This document shows, in pieces, positions 8,633 to 17,440 of a stretch of DNA of 64,000 bases (positions are counted from its first letter, which is position 1; every line of letters starts with the position of its first letter). The notes beneath the pieces are model-generated. The model was given only the letters and a program-made list of their open reading frames with translations, was not told the DNA's origin and did not search any database. The stretch lies in NCBI GenBank assembly GCA_001897435.1, contig MKSV01000008.1, positions 62,001-126,000 of the forward strand, read 5' to 3'. Position numbers and translations under genes: made by a program. This DNA is from Acidobacteriales bacterium 59-55 (GTDB lineage: Bacteria; Acidobacteriota; Terriglobia; Terriglobales; Acidobacteriaceae).

Positions 8633-9831
8633 TCCCGCTGCGTAGGAGTCGGAAATTCCATCTGCGAGAAGGTCAAGTGAACGTTGACGCGCAATCCAAA
8701 TCCAATGAACCGGCTCCTCTGTGGAGCTTTGTCGCTTACTTTCTACGCCTCGGTACATTCGGTTTTGGCGGCCCAATCGCCCTTGCCAGTCGCATGGAAA
8801 CCGATTTGGTCCACGAGAAGAAATGGATCGAACAAGGAGATTACCTACAAGGGCTGGCGCTTGCTCAATTGGCGCCGGGTCCATTGGCGGCGCAACTAGC
8901 GATGTATCTCGGCTATGTGAGAGCCGGTGTGATGGGCGCGTCCTTGGTCGGAATTGCATTCGTCCTGCCATCCTTCCTGATGGTGCTGGCCGTTTCGGCC
9001 CTCTATGTCAGGTACGATGGATTGCCGCAACTGCAGGCCGTTTTTTATGGAATTGGGGCCGCGGTCGTTGCCATCATCCTGCGCTCTGTCATAAAACTGG
9101 GGCGATCCACACTCAAGCGAGACAAGGTTCTTTGGACAATTGCTACTGTCTTGGCAGTTTCCACTGCGATTACCGGGCGAGAAATCTTCTGGCTGTTTCT
9201 CTTAGGAGGCCTTTGCTCGTTGGTCGTCAAAACGGGCGTCTCTAAAATCCCGGCAACACTTTGTTTGATACCTGCCGTCCCCATATCTGTCCAATGGCTC
9301 CAAGAAACGCGTTTTCAAGTTTTCTGGTTTTTCCTGAAGTCCAGTCTTTTCGTATTCGGAAGCGGCCTTGCCATCGTGCCATTCCTGCACGGCGGTGTGG
9401 TTGAAACCCATCATTGGCTCAACGAACGCCAATTTCTGGACGCGATCGCCGTCGCAATGATCACGCCCGGGCCTGTCGTGATTACAGTTGCCTTCATCGG
9501 GTACCTCGTTGATGGTTTACCGGGCGCCGTTCTTGCTGCAGCAGGAGTCTTTGTGCCCGTGTATGTTGTGGTTCTGACTAGCGCGTCGTTTTACAGACGG
9601 ATATCAAAAAATATTGCGATCCAGGCCTTCGTAAAGGGCGTAACGGCTGCCGCCACAGGAGCCATCGCCGGTTCGGTATTCGTGATTGCCCGTCACTCGA
9701 TCTATGACGTACAGACCGTGGTCATCTTCGGGTTGACTGCAATCGTGCTTTGGCGGTGGAAGATTCCGGAACCGATCCTTGTGGCCACCTCCGGCGTCAT
9801 CGGACTGATCCTTTTTTCGGTTTCGCGTTGA
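8629..9831 (+). CDS. chrA: Chromate transporter ChrA (two CHR domains)
   Basis: 400 aa long-chain ChrA that would export chromate across the inner membrane. It has two homologous CHR domains. The N-terminal one shows TFGFGGPIAL and LAQLAPGPLAAQLAMYLGY; the C-terminal one shows FVFGSGLAIVPFL and MITPGPVVITVAFIGY. Each is followed by several hydrophobic helices. The GTG at 8629 overlaps the chrB stop by four bases, suggesting coupling; a second GTG at 8677 with AGAAGG just upstream is an equally good start. The gene converges on the DUF1259 gene, with only eight bases between the stops. Confidence 0.93.
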   Translation: MIPLRRSRKFHLREGQVNVDAQSKSNEPAPLWSFVAYFLRLGTFGFGGPIALASRMETDLVHEKKWIEQGDYLQGLALAQLAPGPLAAQLAMYLGYVRAGVMGASLVGIAFVLPSFLMVLAVSALYVRYDGLPQLQAVFYGIGAAVVAIILRSVIKLGRSTLKRDKVLWTIATVLAVSTAITGREIFWLFLLGGLCSLVVKTGVSKIPATLCLIPAVPISVQWLQETRFQVFWFFLKSSLFVFGSGLAIVPFLHGGVVETHHWLNERQFLDAIAVAMITPGPVVITVAFIGYLVDGLPGAVLAAAGVFVPVYVVVLTSASFYRRISKNIAIQAFVKGVTAAATGAIAGSVFVIARHSIYDVQTVVIFGLTAIVLWRWKIPEPILVATSGVIGLILFSVSR

Positions 9832-9839
9832 GTTTGTCG

Positions 9840-10760
9840 CTATTGAGTCCGGCCTTTACCCAGTTCGTCGAGAGCAGCTTTGAATCCGGTCGCCAGCGTG
9901 TCAGCTCGCCCCCGGCCCCAATAATGCAGGAAGATAATCATGGGTTTCGTATTCGTCATGTGGTGATGGATCGCCACAACCTCCAGACCATGCGCTCGAA
10001 GAGCTTTCAGCGTTGGCGTCACCTCCGTTTCCAACATAGCGATGTCGCCTGCGATCACAGCGTCCTGCTCTGTGCCCGCGAATGCCGCCCAGGTATTGAG
10101 GCCCATGCGGGCATTGATGGTGGCTCCCATTTCTTTAACGGAAAGATCGTCTCTGCCAACCGTGATCTTGTACACAGCGCCGCTCTGCTCGCCCTCATGC
10201 CCGACGATCTTTGCAATCTTTGCAGTATCGAATGCGGGTTTGGGTACAATGCCGCTCGAAGCGGCCGCTGGAGTTGGCGCGCCATGTCCGATCAGATCAA
10301 GGGCCGGTTTGATCTCCTTCGCCAGATCAACTGCTTGCCCATGTCCATGGACATGCATGTAAAAGACTCGTGGCTCATCCCAGAAAAAGTGATTGTGAAG
10401 CGCGGTCACTTCCAGCCCATGTTCAAGCAGCGCCGACATCACAGGATTGACCTCCTCCTGGGTGAGGACGAGATCTCCCATCAGGACATCGTGGCCACCG
10501 TCACCCTTGGTCATTGCAAACCAGCCGCCAAATCCAAATGGAGTCGGCAAGGCGACGCCAGCTACTTTCATGTGCAAGTCATTCCTGGGAATGTTTACTT
10601 TCAAAACATTCGCTTTGTAGTCTCCTGATTTGCCCACAATCTTCAAAACCTGCTGATAATCAGGCGGGACTTCCTGAGCGTTGGCGGGATGACCTCCGGA
10701 TAAAAATCCCGTCACACAAAGCAAAACACCAAATACTTTCGCTATACCTAACTTGCTCAT
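9840..10760 (-). CDS. DUF1259 (LppY/LpqO-like) exported protein, His-rich intact copy
   Basis: 306 aa with a signal peptide (LGIAKVFGVLLCVTGF ... HPANAQ) and two tandem DUF1259 repeats (about residues 35-150 and 175-300). Each repeat ends in a His-rich signature: ALHNHFFWDEPRVFYMHVHG in the first and AIHHHMTNTKPMIIFLHYWG in the second. The arrangement suggests metal binding, but this is inference; the family has no assigned reaction. Located between chrA (convergent) and a two-component system (divergent), inside the metal resistance block. The paralogue at 851-1903 has lost most of these histidines. Confidence 0.85.
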   Translation of the reverse strand: MSKLGIAKVFGVLLCVTGFLSGGHPANAQEVPPDYQQVLKIVGKSGDYKANVLKVNIPRNDLHMKVAGVALPTPFGFGGWFAMTKGDGGHDVLMGDLVLTQEEVNPVMSALLEHGLEVTALHNHFFWDEPRVFYMHVHGHGQAVDLAKEIKPALDLIGHGAPTPAAASSGIVPKPAFDTAKIAKIVGHEGEQSGAVYKITVGRDDLSVKEMGATINARMGLNTWAAFAGTEQDAVIAGDIAMLETEVTPTLKALRAHGLEVVAIHHHMTNTKPMIIFLHYWGRGRADTLATGFKAALDELGKGRTQ

Positions 10761-10811
10761 CGTGAACCTCCTGCACGGGAAAGATTGCCTGGTCTACACC
10801 AGAAGCCGACG

Positions 10812-10840
10812 AACATTGTTATATAGAACAGAGCGGTCAA
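10812..10840 (-). promoter_or_regulatory. Candidate promoter for the leftward DUF1259 gene
   Basis: On the minus strand a TTGACC (10835-10840) is followed by an AT-rich stretch TGTTCTATATAACAATGTTC that contains the imperfect inverted repeat TGTT-N6-AACA. Spacing from TTGACC to the best -10 candidates is not canonical, so this is a weak call. Confidence 0.25.
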
Positions 10841-10953
10841 ACGCATCTGAAGAGATTCTTACGAATTCCTTAATTTCAGCTTCAGGATCTTGTAGGAAAT
10901 ATTTCAGAAGAAGAATGGGCAACCAGGATTCAAAATATAGGTGAGGCACTATC

Positions 10954-11637
10954 GTGAAAGTTCTCGTGGTCGAAGACGAACCCAAGGTCGCGGGCGCGCT
11001 CAAGGAAGGGCTTGAGGCAGAAGGCTACGACGTTACCCTGGCGCACACCGGTGAAGAAGGGTTTTTTCACGTCAGTACCCATGCCTTTGATCTGATCATT
11101 CTGGACATCATGCTTCCTGGACGGGATGGAATCGAAGTTCTGCGGGCTCTTCGACAGCAAGGGTTAAAACTCCCCGTGTTGTTGCTGACCGCAAAGGATG
11201 CCGTCGAAGATCGCGTACTTGGCTTGGATGCCGGTGCGGATGATTACTTGGTAAAGCCGTTTGCGTTTGCCGAATTGAGCGCACGAATAAGGGCATTGCT
11301 GCGACGCAATAAAGTGGATTCAGAAAACGTAATTAAAGTGGGTGATCTGGAGATTGATTTGGTACGGCGTTCTGTGACCCGCGATTGCCGTCGCGTAGAG
11401 CTGACCGCCCGCGAATTCGAACTTCTCGAATATTTGGTGCAAAACCGTGGTCGAGTTGTGACGCGAGAGATGCTGGCTCGCGATGTGTGGAAGGAGACTG
11501 CCAGGGCCACGCCGCTCGACAACGTGATCGATGTCCATATTGCGCGGTTGCGCAAAAAAATCGACGACCCGTCCGACCAGAAGCTGCTGCATACCATCCG
11601 CGGAGTTGGATTCATGCTGCATGAGGAGCAATCGTGA
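10954..11637 (+). CDS. OmpR/CusR-type response regulator
   Basis: 227 aa response regulator. The receiver domain (1-118) has VVEDEP at the N-terminus, phospho-acceptor Asp in LIILDIMLPG, the conserved Thr/Lys positions in LLTAKD and YLVKPF. A winged-helix DNA-binding domain follows (about 128-225; LTAREFELLEYLVQ, VIDVHIARLRKKID, TIRGVGFML). The GTG start has GGTGAGG seven bases upstream. The downstream kinase gene overlaps by four bases (GTGA). Position directly ahead of a TonB receptor and a CzcCBA system suggests it controls metal efflux. Direct ATTTCAG repeats at 10873 and 10901 upstream could be autoregulatory boxes. Confidence 0.93.
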   Translation: MKVLVVEDEPKVAGALKEGLEAEGYDVTLAHTGEEGFFHVSTHAFDLIILDIMLPGRDGIEVLRALRQQGLKLPVLLLTAKDAVEDRVLGLDAGADDYLVKPFAFAELSARIRALLRRNKVDSENVIKVGDLEIDLVRRSVTRDCRRVELTAREFELLEYLVQNRGRVVTREMLARDVWKETARATPLDNVIDVHIARLRKKIDDPSDQKLLHTIRGVGFMLHEEQS

Positions 11638-13064
11638 ACCCTCGAACCCGTCGGAGCCTCAGATTCCGGCTCACCACTGTTTACGCCTCGCTTCTCGCGG
11701 TTGCTCTTCTTCTCTATGCGGGATGCGTCTCGGTATTCTTCCTGCATAGTCTTCGGGAACAACTGGATCTAAGTCTGGACCGGGATGTAGAAGCCGTTGA
11801 AAGCATGCTTACAAGTAGTCCGACCGGCCAGATTAAACCGGACTCCGAGGAAGGTGAGGCTCACGAGGGCAAGTTCCGGCAAGGCTTTCTGCTTGAAGCC
11901 TGGTCGTCTGTCGGTTCACTGCTCTATCGGAGCGAGGCTCTCGAAGGACAGCCACTAGGTTCAGCACCTGTCGTGGCCGCAGGCCTCAGTCCGGAGCCGC
12001 CAAGATCATTCCGTCTGCCTTCCGGGCTGAGAGTGCGCGCTTTAAGCCGTGTGCACCATCTTTCTAATGGTGATCCTGTTCTGGTCAGGCTTGCAGTTAG
12101 CGAAGAATCGCTCTGGCAGGAGTTTTGGGAGATGTCGACGGCCCTTGGCATCATGCTACCCCTCATCCTGTTCGGCGTGGTGATCACGGGATATCTGGTA
12201 GCCGCGAAGGCCCTCAAGCCGGTCGACTCGATGGCCAAGCGCGCTGCAGAGATCACTGCCGAGCAATTACACGAGAGACTGAAAATCGACAATCCGGACG
12301 ACGAGCTTGGTCAACTGGGAGTTGCATTCAATACCACCCTGGCGCGGCTTGAAAACTCTTTTGACCAGTTGCGACGGTTTACTGCCGATGCCTCGCACGA
12401 GTTGAGAACCCCTCTGACTGCGATTTGGAGTGTTGGAGAAGTCTCACTTCATAAGCCTGGCGACCAGAAGTATTACCGCGACATCATTGGCAGCATGCTG
12501 GAGGAGACGAGTCGGCTCACCAAGCTCGTAGATAGCCTCCTGACAATGTCCCGCGCGGATGCGGGCAGAGTGCAACCGCACCTCACAGAAACCCGCCTTT
12601 TCGATCTCGCCACGGAGTCTGCAAATCTGCTCGAAGTGTTGGCCGAGGAAAAGCAACAGACACTCCGCGTAGAAGGCGACGAGACTGTCACAGCGATGGC
12701 GGACCGGACGATCCTTCGGCAAGCCCTGATAAATCTTATCGACAATGCCGTGAAGTATTCGCCCGCGAGAGGCGAAATCCGCGTCAGAGTGACGAACAAC
12801 GAAGGTTTTCCATATATCGAGGTGCAGGACAGTGGACCCGGCATCCCACCCGAACACCGCGAGCGGATATTTGAACGGTTCTACCGCGTGGACAAAGCCA
12901 GAACGCGTGCCGAAGGTGGAAGCGGACTGGGTCTTTCGATCGCCCAATGGGCCGTCTCCATAAATAAGGGCTCGATCGAAGTCCAATGCGAGCCGGGTCC
13001 AGGCTCAGTCTTTCGTATTCGACTGCCAAAAGCCTCTGCGGCAACAAGCGCAACAATTCATTGA
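11634..13064 (+). CDS. CusS-like heavy-metal sensor histidine kinase
   Basis: 476 aa membrane kinase paired with the preceding regulator. TM1 is at about residues 14-38. A periplasmic sensor follows, then TM2 (about 163-186, LGIMLPLILFGVVITGYLVA), HAMP (about 188-240), HisKA with phospho-acceptor His in DASHELRTPLTAIW (about 255) and HATPase_c with the N box (LINLIDNAVKYSP), G1 (VQDSGPGIP), F box (IFERFYRVD) and G2 (GGSGLGLSIAQW). The gene starts with GTG overlapping the regulator stop. The periplasmic domain shows no obvious His/Met metal cluster, so the ligand cannot be assigned from sequence alone. Confidence 0.93.
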   Translation: MNPRTRRSLRFRLTTVYASLLAVALLLYAGCVSVFFLHSLREQLDLSLDRDVEAVESMLTSSPTGQIKPDSEEGEAHEGKFRQGFLLEAWSSVGSLLYRSEALEGQPLGSAPVVAAGLSPEPPRSFRLPSGLRVRALSRVHHLSNGDPVLVRLAVSEESLWQEFWEMSTALGIMLPLILFGVVITGYLVAAKALKPVDSMAKRAAEITAEQLHERLKIDNPDDELGQLGVAFNTTLARLENSFDQLRRFTADASHELRTPLTAIWSVGEVSLHKPGDQKYYRDIIGSMLEETSRLTKLVDSLLTMSRADAGRVQPHLTETRLFDLATESANLLEVLAEEKQQTLRVEGDETVTAMADRTILRQALINLIDNAVKYSPARGEIRVRVTNNEGFPYIEVQDSGPGIPPEHRERIFERFYRVDKARTRAEGGSGLGLSIAQWAVSINKGSIEVQCEPGPGSVFRIRLPKASAATSATIH

Positions 13065-13090
13065 ATTGCTCAAATCTTTTCCGAGGTGTA

Positions 13091-15655
13091 ATGCAGGCTC
13101 GTGTTCATTCGTGTTTTCTGCTGATATGCATTTTTGCCGGAGTCGCCCCTGCGCAGAACTCCACGCCTCGCCGTGCGATCAGTGGAAGTGTGCAGGACGC
13201 AAGTGGTGCCGTCATTCCCGGAGCGCAGATCGTGGTTGCAACACAGGAAGGAAAGGCTGTCGCCAGAGGAACGACCGACGGCACAGGTAATTTCTTTTTT
13301 CTCGGTGTTGCCGCGGGCTCTTACATCGTGGATGTAAAAAAGGACGGCTTTAAGGAGATCAAACAGACGACACGAATCGACTCGTCGAACCGTCCACCGA
13401 TGAGGATAGTCATGCGGGTTGCTGCCGTGAACCAGGAATTACAGGTGAGTGCTTCCGACAGCTCCGCACAGGTGAGCACGGAGATCGCTCAGAACCAGAG
13501 CGGCAATACCATCGATCGCAACGCACTCGACCGTTTACCTGTCTTCGACCAGGACTACATTACGACCATGTCCCGCTTCCTCGATGCCGATGCGACGGGC
13601 ACGAACGGAGTCACGCTTGTCGTCAATGGCGTGGAGGCGAACGGCCCGGGAGTCACCGCCTCCGCGATCCAGAGCGTGAAGATCAATCAAAACCCCTACA
13701 CTGCTCTCTATTCGAGGCCGGGACGCGCACGGATTGAGATCACAACCAAAGGCGGAACGCCCGAGCTTCATGGTTCAGGAAACTTCCTGTATCGCGATTC
13801 GCTTTTCGATGCGACCAATGCTTTTGCGGCGACCAAACCCTCCGAGCAGCGCACTTACTTCGAGGGTTCTCTTACCGGCGCGCTCAGTCACAGCAAGAAG
13901 ACGACCTTCCTGCTCTCTCTCGACAAGGACAACGACAATCAGCAGGCAATAGTTCTGGCGGCAGGACCCGACGGACCCATCAATGCAAATGTTCCCAATC
14001 CGACCCATCACTATTTCATCTCTGGCCGTGTCTTCCACGACTATGGGCAAGGAAATCAGTTCTGGATAGGGTACTCCTACGAGCACCGAATGGTTGCCAA
14101 TCAGGGAGTAGGTGGAACCGTGCTACCGGAGGCAGGAACGAACACATTGTTCTTCGAGCATGAGATCAATGTCGGCCACCTCTACGTCATCTCGCCCAAA
14201 GTCCTCAACCAGCTTCATTTCCTCGTGGGCCATTACGACAGCCAAGTCCACGACCTGAATGAAAATCCTCAGCTCATCGTGTCCGGCGCATTCACAGGGG
14301 GAGGTGCGCAGGCCAACTCCCGGCGCACCGAGTACCACTTCGATGGAACCGACATCGTGACGTATACAAGTGGCAAGCAGGAGATTAAATTCGGTGTCGA
14401 CGTGCCGGACATCAGCCGTCGCGGTTTCGATGATTTCACCAACCAGGTGGGAACGTACTCATTCGCGAGTCTCGCCGACTACACTGCTGCGCAACCATTT
14501 TCCTATCTCTTTCAGAGCGGGCAAGGGCATGTCACGTTTCTCGAAAAGACGGTGGCCGGCATTGTTGAGGACACCATTCGTCTCCGGTCCAATCTCTCCA
14601 TCGCCGCCGGGGTTCGCTACTACTGGCAGAACTACTTTCACGACATCGCCCACAACTTCGCACCCCGGTTGAGCTTCGCCTACGCGCCCACAGCGAAAGG
14701 TGGAACGGTAGTTCGCGGAGGGGCAGGTTTCTTCTTTGACCGGACTGGTCCATCCCCGATCTCCGACCTGCTGCACTTCAACGGAGTACTCCTGAAGCGG
14801 TTTCTCGTAGATTCACCGAGTTATCCAATCACACCGCCTGAACTGGCCGGAGTTCCGACGAGCGTCGTGGTACTCGACCCGAGGCAGCGTATTCCGTACA
14901 CGATTCAATATGGAATCGGGATCGAGCAGCAGCTCAATGAACGCAGCTCGATCTTTGTAAACTACATTGGCGCGAGAGGAATCGATCTTTTTCGGTCTGT
15001 CGATGTAAATGCTCCGCGACCACCCATCTACGCAGCGCGTCCGAATCCGAATCTCGGGCAGGAGCGGCAGCTACAGTCCGAAGGCTACCAGAAGAGCAAC
15101 GCGCTGGAAGTTGGCTTCCGTGGGAGACCGGTCAGCTTCTTTACCGGCCAGGTGCGCTATAACCTCGGCAAGACCTATAACAACACCGGCGGCATTACCT
15201 ATTTTCCGGCAAACAGCTACTTCCCGAACGCCGACTGGTCACGTTCGGACAACGATCAGAGGCATAAATTCGATATGCTTGGAGCCTTTGAAGCTGGGAA
15301 GTGGTTCACCTTCGGGACGGCGCTCTCGGCTTATTCAGGAAAACCAGTCAATATCACCACTGGCAATGATGACTTCAATAGCGGCATGGCAAACGCACGG
15401 CCTGCTGGAGTCCCACGGAATTCTTTTCATGGCCCTGCGTATCTCGATCTCGATCTAAACCTGTCTCATGACTTCCTACTCACTAAAGCAGGCAACAAAG
15501 GACCCGTAGCTTCGCTTTCGATGAATTCGTTTAATGTTCTAAATCATGCCAACGATATGACCTATATCGGAGTGATCGGATCGCCGTTTTTCGGCCATGC
15601 CGTTGCCGCCCAGCCTCCCCGGCGTATGCAGCTTGACCTTCAGCTCAAGTTCTGA
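13091..15655 (+). CDS. TonB-dependent receptor with carboxypeptidase-regulatory domain (Oar-like)
   Basis: 854 aa outer-membrane receptor. ATG 13091 is preferred over 12986 (which lies inside the kinase gene) because GAGGTG precedes it and it begins a signal peptide (VHSCFLLICIFAGVAPAQ). A CarboxypepD_reg-like Ig domain (about 22-105: ISGSVQDASGAVIPGAQIV) is followed by a plug (about 120-220) and a beta-barrel ending in the aromatic C-terminus LDLQLKF. This architecture is very frequent in Acidobacteriota. Lying between a metal two-component system and CzcCBA, it may bring in or sense a metal complex; the ligand is unknown. Confidence 0.88.
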   Translation: MQARVHSCFLLICIFAGVAPAQNSTPRRAISGSVQDASGAVIPGAQIVVATQEGKAVARGTTDGTGNFFFLGVAAGSYIVDVKKDGFKEIKQTTRIDSSNRPPMRIVMRVAAVNQELQVSASDSSAQVSTEIAQNQSGNTIDRNALDRLPVFDQDYITTMSRFLDADATGTNGVTLVVNGVEANGPGVTASAIQSVKINQNPYTALYSRPGRARIEITTKGGTPELHGSGNFLYRDSLFDATNAFAATKPSEQRTYFEGSLTGALSHSKKTTFLLSLDKDNDNQQAIVLAAGPDGPINANVPNPTHHYFISGRVFHDYGQGNQFWIGYSYEHRMVANQGVGGTVLPEAGTNTLFFEHEINVGHLYVISPKVLNQLHFLVGHYDSQVHDLNENPQLIVSGAFTGGGAQANSRRTEYHFDGTDIVTYTSGKQEIKFGVDVPDISRRGFDDFTNQVGTYSFASLADYTAAQPFSYLFQSGQGHVTFLEKTVAGIVEDTIRLRSNLSIAAGVRYYWQNYFHDIAHNFAPRLSFAYAPTAKGGTVVRGGAGFFFDRTGPSPISDLLHFNGVLLKRFLVDSPSYPITPPELAGVPTSVVVLDPRQRIPYTIQYGIGIEQQLNERSSIFVNYIGARGIDLFRSVDVNAPRPPIYAARPNPNLGQERQLQSEGYQKSNALEVGFRGRPVSFFTGQVRYNLGKTYNNTGGITYFPANSYFPNADWSRSDNDQRHKFDMLGAFEAGKWFTFGTALSAYSGKPVNITTGNDDFNSGMANARPAGVPRNSFHGPAYLDLDLNLSHDFLLTKAGNKGPVASLSMNSFNVLNHANDMTYIGVIGSPFFGHAVAAQPPRRMQLDLQLKF

Positions 15656-15691
15656 AGCCAGATTCGTCGAACCGGCATGTAAGATACTTTT

Positions 15692-16066
15692 GTGCGGCAC
15701 TTCGTCTCCATTCTGACGGCCCTTATGCTGGCGCTCTCATTTGTGCAAGCGCCTTTTCAGCATTTCCATGAGCATGAGGAGAACAATTGCCATCCGCACG
15801 CCGGTTTTTTCCACGTTCATTTTCATCACCCTCAACCGGCTGGCACGAAAACGGAGATCGGTGCCACCAGCCCGGATGATGATGCGGTATTCCAGTCCTG
15901 GTACGCCGACGTATCGCACGATCTGACCGTTCCGGTCTTCCTGGCGGTCAGTGTATGCGATTTCCCGGTCGCCGAAAGCTCGGAACCGTATGTGGATCAG
16001 CCAATCTCCGGTGGCCACGACCCGCCCCCTCGCTCCCGTACTGCGCCCCGCGCCCCTCCCCTATAG
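15692..16066 (+). CDS. Small exported His-rich protein, putative metal-binding
   Basis: 124 aa from a GTG start, with a signal peptide (RHFVSILTALMLALSFVQA). It is followed by a striking His cluster between residues 23 and 50 (FQHFHEHEENNCHPHAG, then FHVHFHHPQ). The tail is Pro/Arg-rich and unremarkable. No family recognised. Its position, 37 nt after the TonB receptor and ahead of the CzcC-like gene, suggests a periplasmic metal chaperone or sensor analogous in role, not in sequence, to small metal-binding proteins of other efflux operons. No clear Shine-Dalgarno was found, so the start is uncertain. Confidence 0.6.
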   Translation: MRHFVSILTALMLALSFVQAPFQHFHEHEENNCHPHAGFFHVHFHHPQPAGTKTEIGATSPDDDAVFQSWYADVSHDLTVPVFLAVSVCDFPVAESSEPYVDQPISGGHDPPPRSRTAPRAPPL

Positions 16067-16213
16067 TCCTGTCTCGCTGGTGCACCCGCTGCACAGGTTG
16101 CAATAACCTGCGCAGATTTCGAAGGAACGTCGCAACATGTTCCCGAATTGTCGTGGTGCTCGCTCTTCCTATCCGTCATTCTGAACGGACTCAGCGAAAT
16201 AGCGCAGGTCTTC

Positions 16214-17440
16214 ATGAAACGATTTCTATGGTTTTATCTCCTGACAGGTACTTTCCTGTGGGCACAGGTCTGCCATGCACAGACAAACCTGTCGCTACAG
16301 AATGCGGTCAGCTATGCTCTTGCGCATCGCCCGGAACTGCGGGCAGCGAATGCCAAAGTCTCCGCAGCAGAGGATTTGCAGAAGCAGGCAGGTGCACTTC
16401 CAAATCCGCGCTTCCTTTTCCGCAAAGAGGACCTTCGATCCGGGACTTCGATCCTGGGAGAGAACTCCCAGACCTATTGGGAAGGCTCGCAGCTTCTTGA
16501 GGTCTCCGGGAAGCGCAGCGGGCGTATCGATGTTGCCAAGACGGGCGCGGCACAGAGCCGGTTGCAGGCTGAACTCACCCGCCGCGAGATTGCGCTTGCT
16601 GCTCGGCAAGCCTATTGGACTGCAAAGGCTACACAGGCCCTAGCCGATCTTTACCAGCAAGACAGCAAATACTTTGACGAAGTGATCGCCTATCATGCGG
16701 CGCGCTTTCACGAAGGCAAGATTGCCGAGGTGGATCTGCTTCGCATCCGCCTGCAAGGACAGCAGATACGGGCTGCGGCGGCCAATGCCGAACTCGATTC
16801 CGAAAAAGCACAACTCGCACTAGCCCGCGAGATGAATGCGCCTGCTGACAGTCGATGGACCCTTTCCGATGATCTCGCCAACCTGGAAGAGCCTCAACCG
16901 ACTCCGTCGGGTTCCGACCCTGCAACTCTGCGGATCGAAGGACAAATTGCCAAGGAAGGCATCGCAGAGGCGCAGGCGCGGACCAGGCTGGAAAGGGCGA
17001 ACGGGCGTCCCGATCTGCTCTTCACTGGCGGATACAAACGCGATGCCGGAAATCTCGATGCTCCCATCGCAGGAGTGCAGTTCGATCTTCCCTTGTTCAA
17101 TCGCAATCGGGCGGCGGTCTCGGCTGCAAAAGCGCAGACCGAAGCCGCTCAGGCATCGTATCAGGCCACGAGCAATCAAATCCTTGCTGAGACGGCGCTG
17201 GCCCGGCGCGAGTATGACCTTCGTCGCAATCAGTTCGTGAACGTCTTTCGTCCGCTGAGAGATCAGGCCGTTGAAATCTCGAATATCAGTAGAGCGGCTT
17301 ACCAAGCGGGCGGCCTCGATCTTATCCGCTTTCTCGATGCAGAACGGGCTCGCGTGGATGCGGAGCTGAGTTATGTGCGCGCACTCGAAAGCTATCACCT
17401 CAGCGTGGTCGAACTGAACTACACGGAAGGAATGGACTAA
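16214..17440 (+). CDS. CzcC-like outer membrane factor of heavy-metal efflux
   Basis: 408 aa TolC-superfamily channel. ATG 16214 is preferred over 16148: it begins a signal peptide (KRFLWFYLLTGTFLWAQVCH ending at A-Q) and has an AGG upstream. Two OEP repeats of long helices follow (NAVSYALAHRPELRAANAKV in the first, the PLFNRNRAAVSAAKAQTEAA region in the second). The stop codon overlaps the next ATG (TAATG), so this gene and the adaptor are translationally coupled. Together with 17440-21755 it forms a complete CzcCBA-type tripartite exporter. Confidence 0.9.
   Translation: MKRFLWFYLLTGTFLWAQVCHAQTNLSLQNAVSYALAHRPELRAANAKVSAAEDLQKQAGALPNPRFLFRKEDLRSGTSILGENSQTYWEGSQLLEVSGKRSGRIDVAKTGAAQSRLQAELTRREIALAARQAYWTAKATQALADLYQQDSKYFDEVIAYHAARFHEGKIAEVDLLRIRLQGQQIRAAAANAELDSEKAQLALAREMNAPADSRWTLSDDLANLEEPQPTPSGSDPATLRIEGQIAKEGIAEAQARTRLERANGRPDLLFTGGYKRDAGNLDAPIAGVQFDLPLFNRNRAAVSAAKAQTEAAQASYQATSNQILAETALARREYDLRRNQFVNVFRPLRDQAVEISNISRAAYQAGGLDLIRFLDAERARVDAELSYVRALESYHLSVVELNYTEGMD

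Noticed and set aside
7742-8971. 409-codon leftward frame antisense to chrB and chrA
   Set aside because: It is a shadow of two clearly recognisable rightward genes and resembles no protein family.
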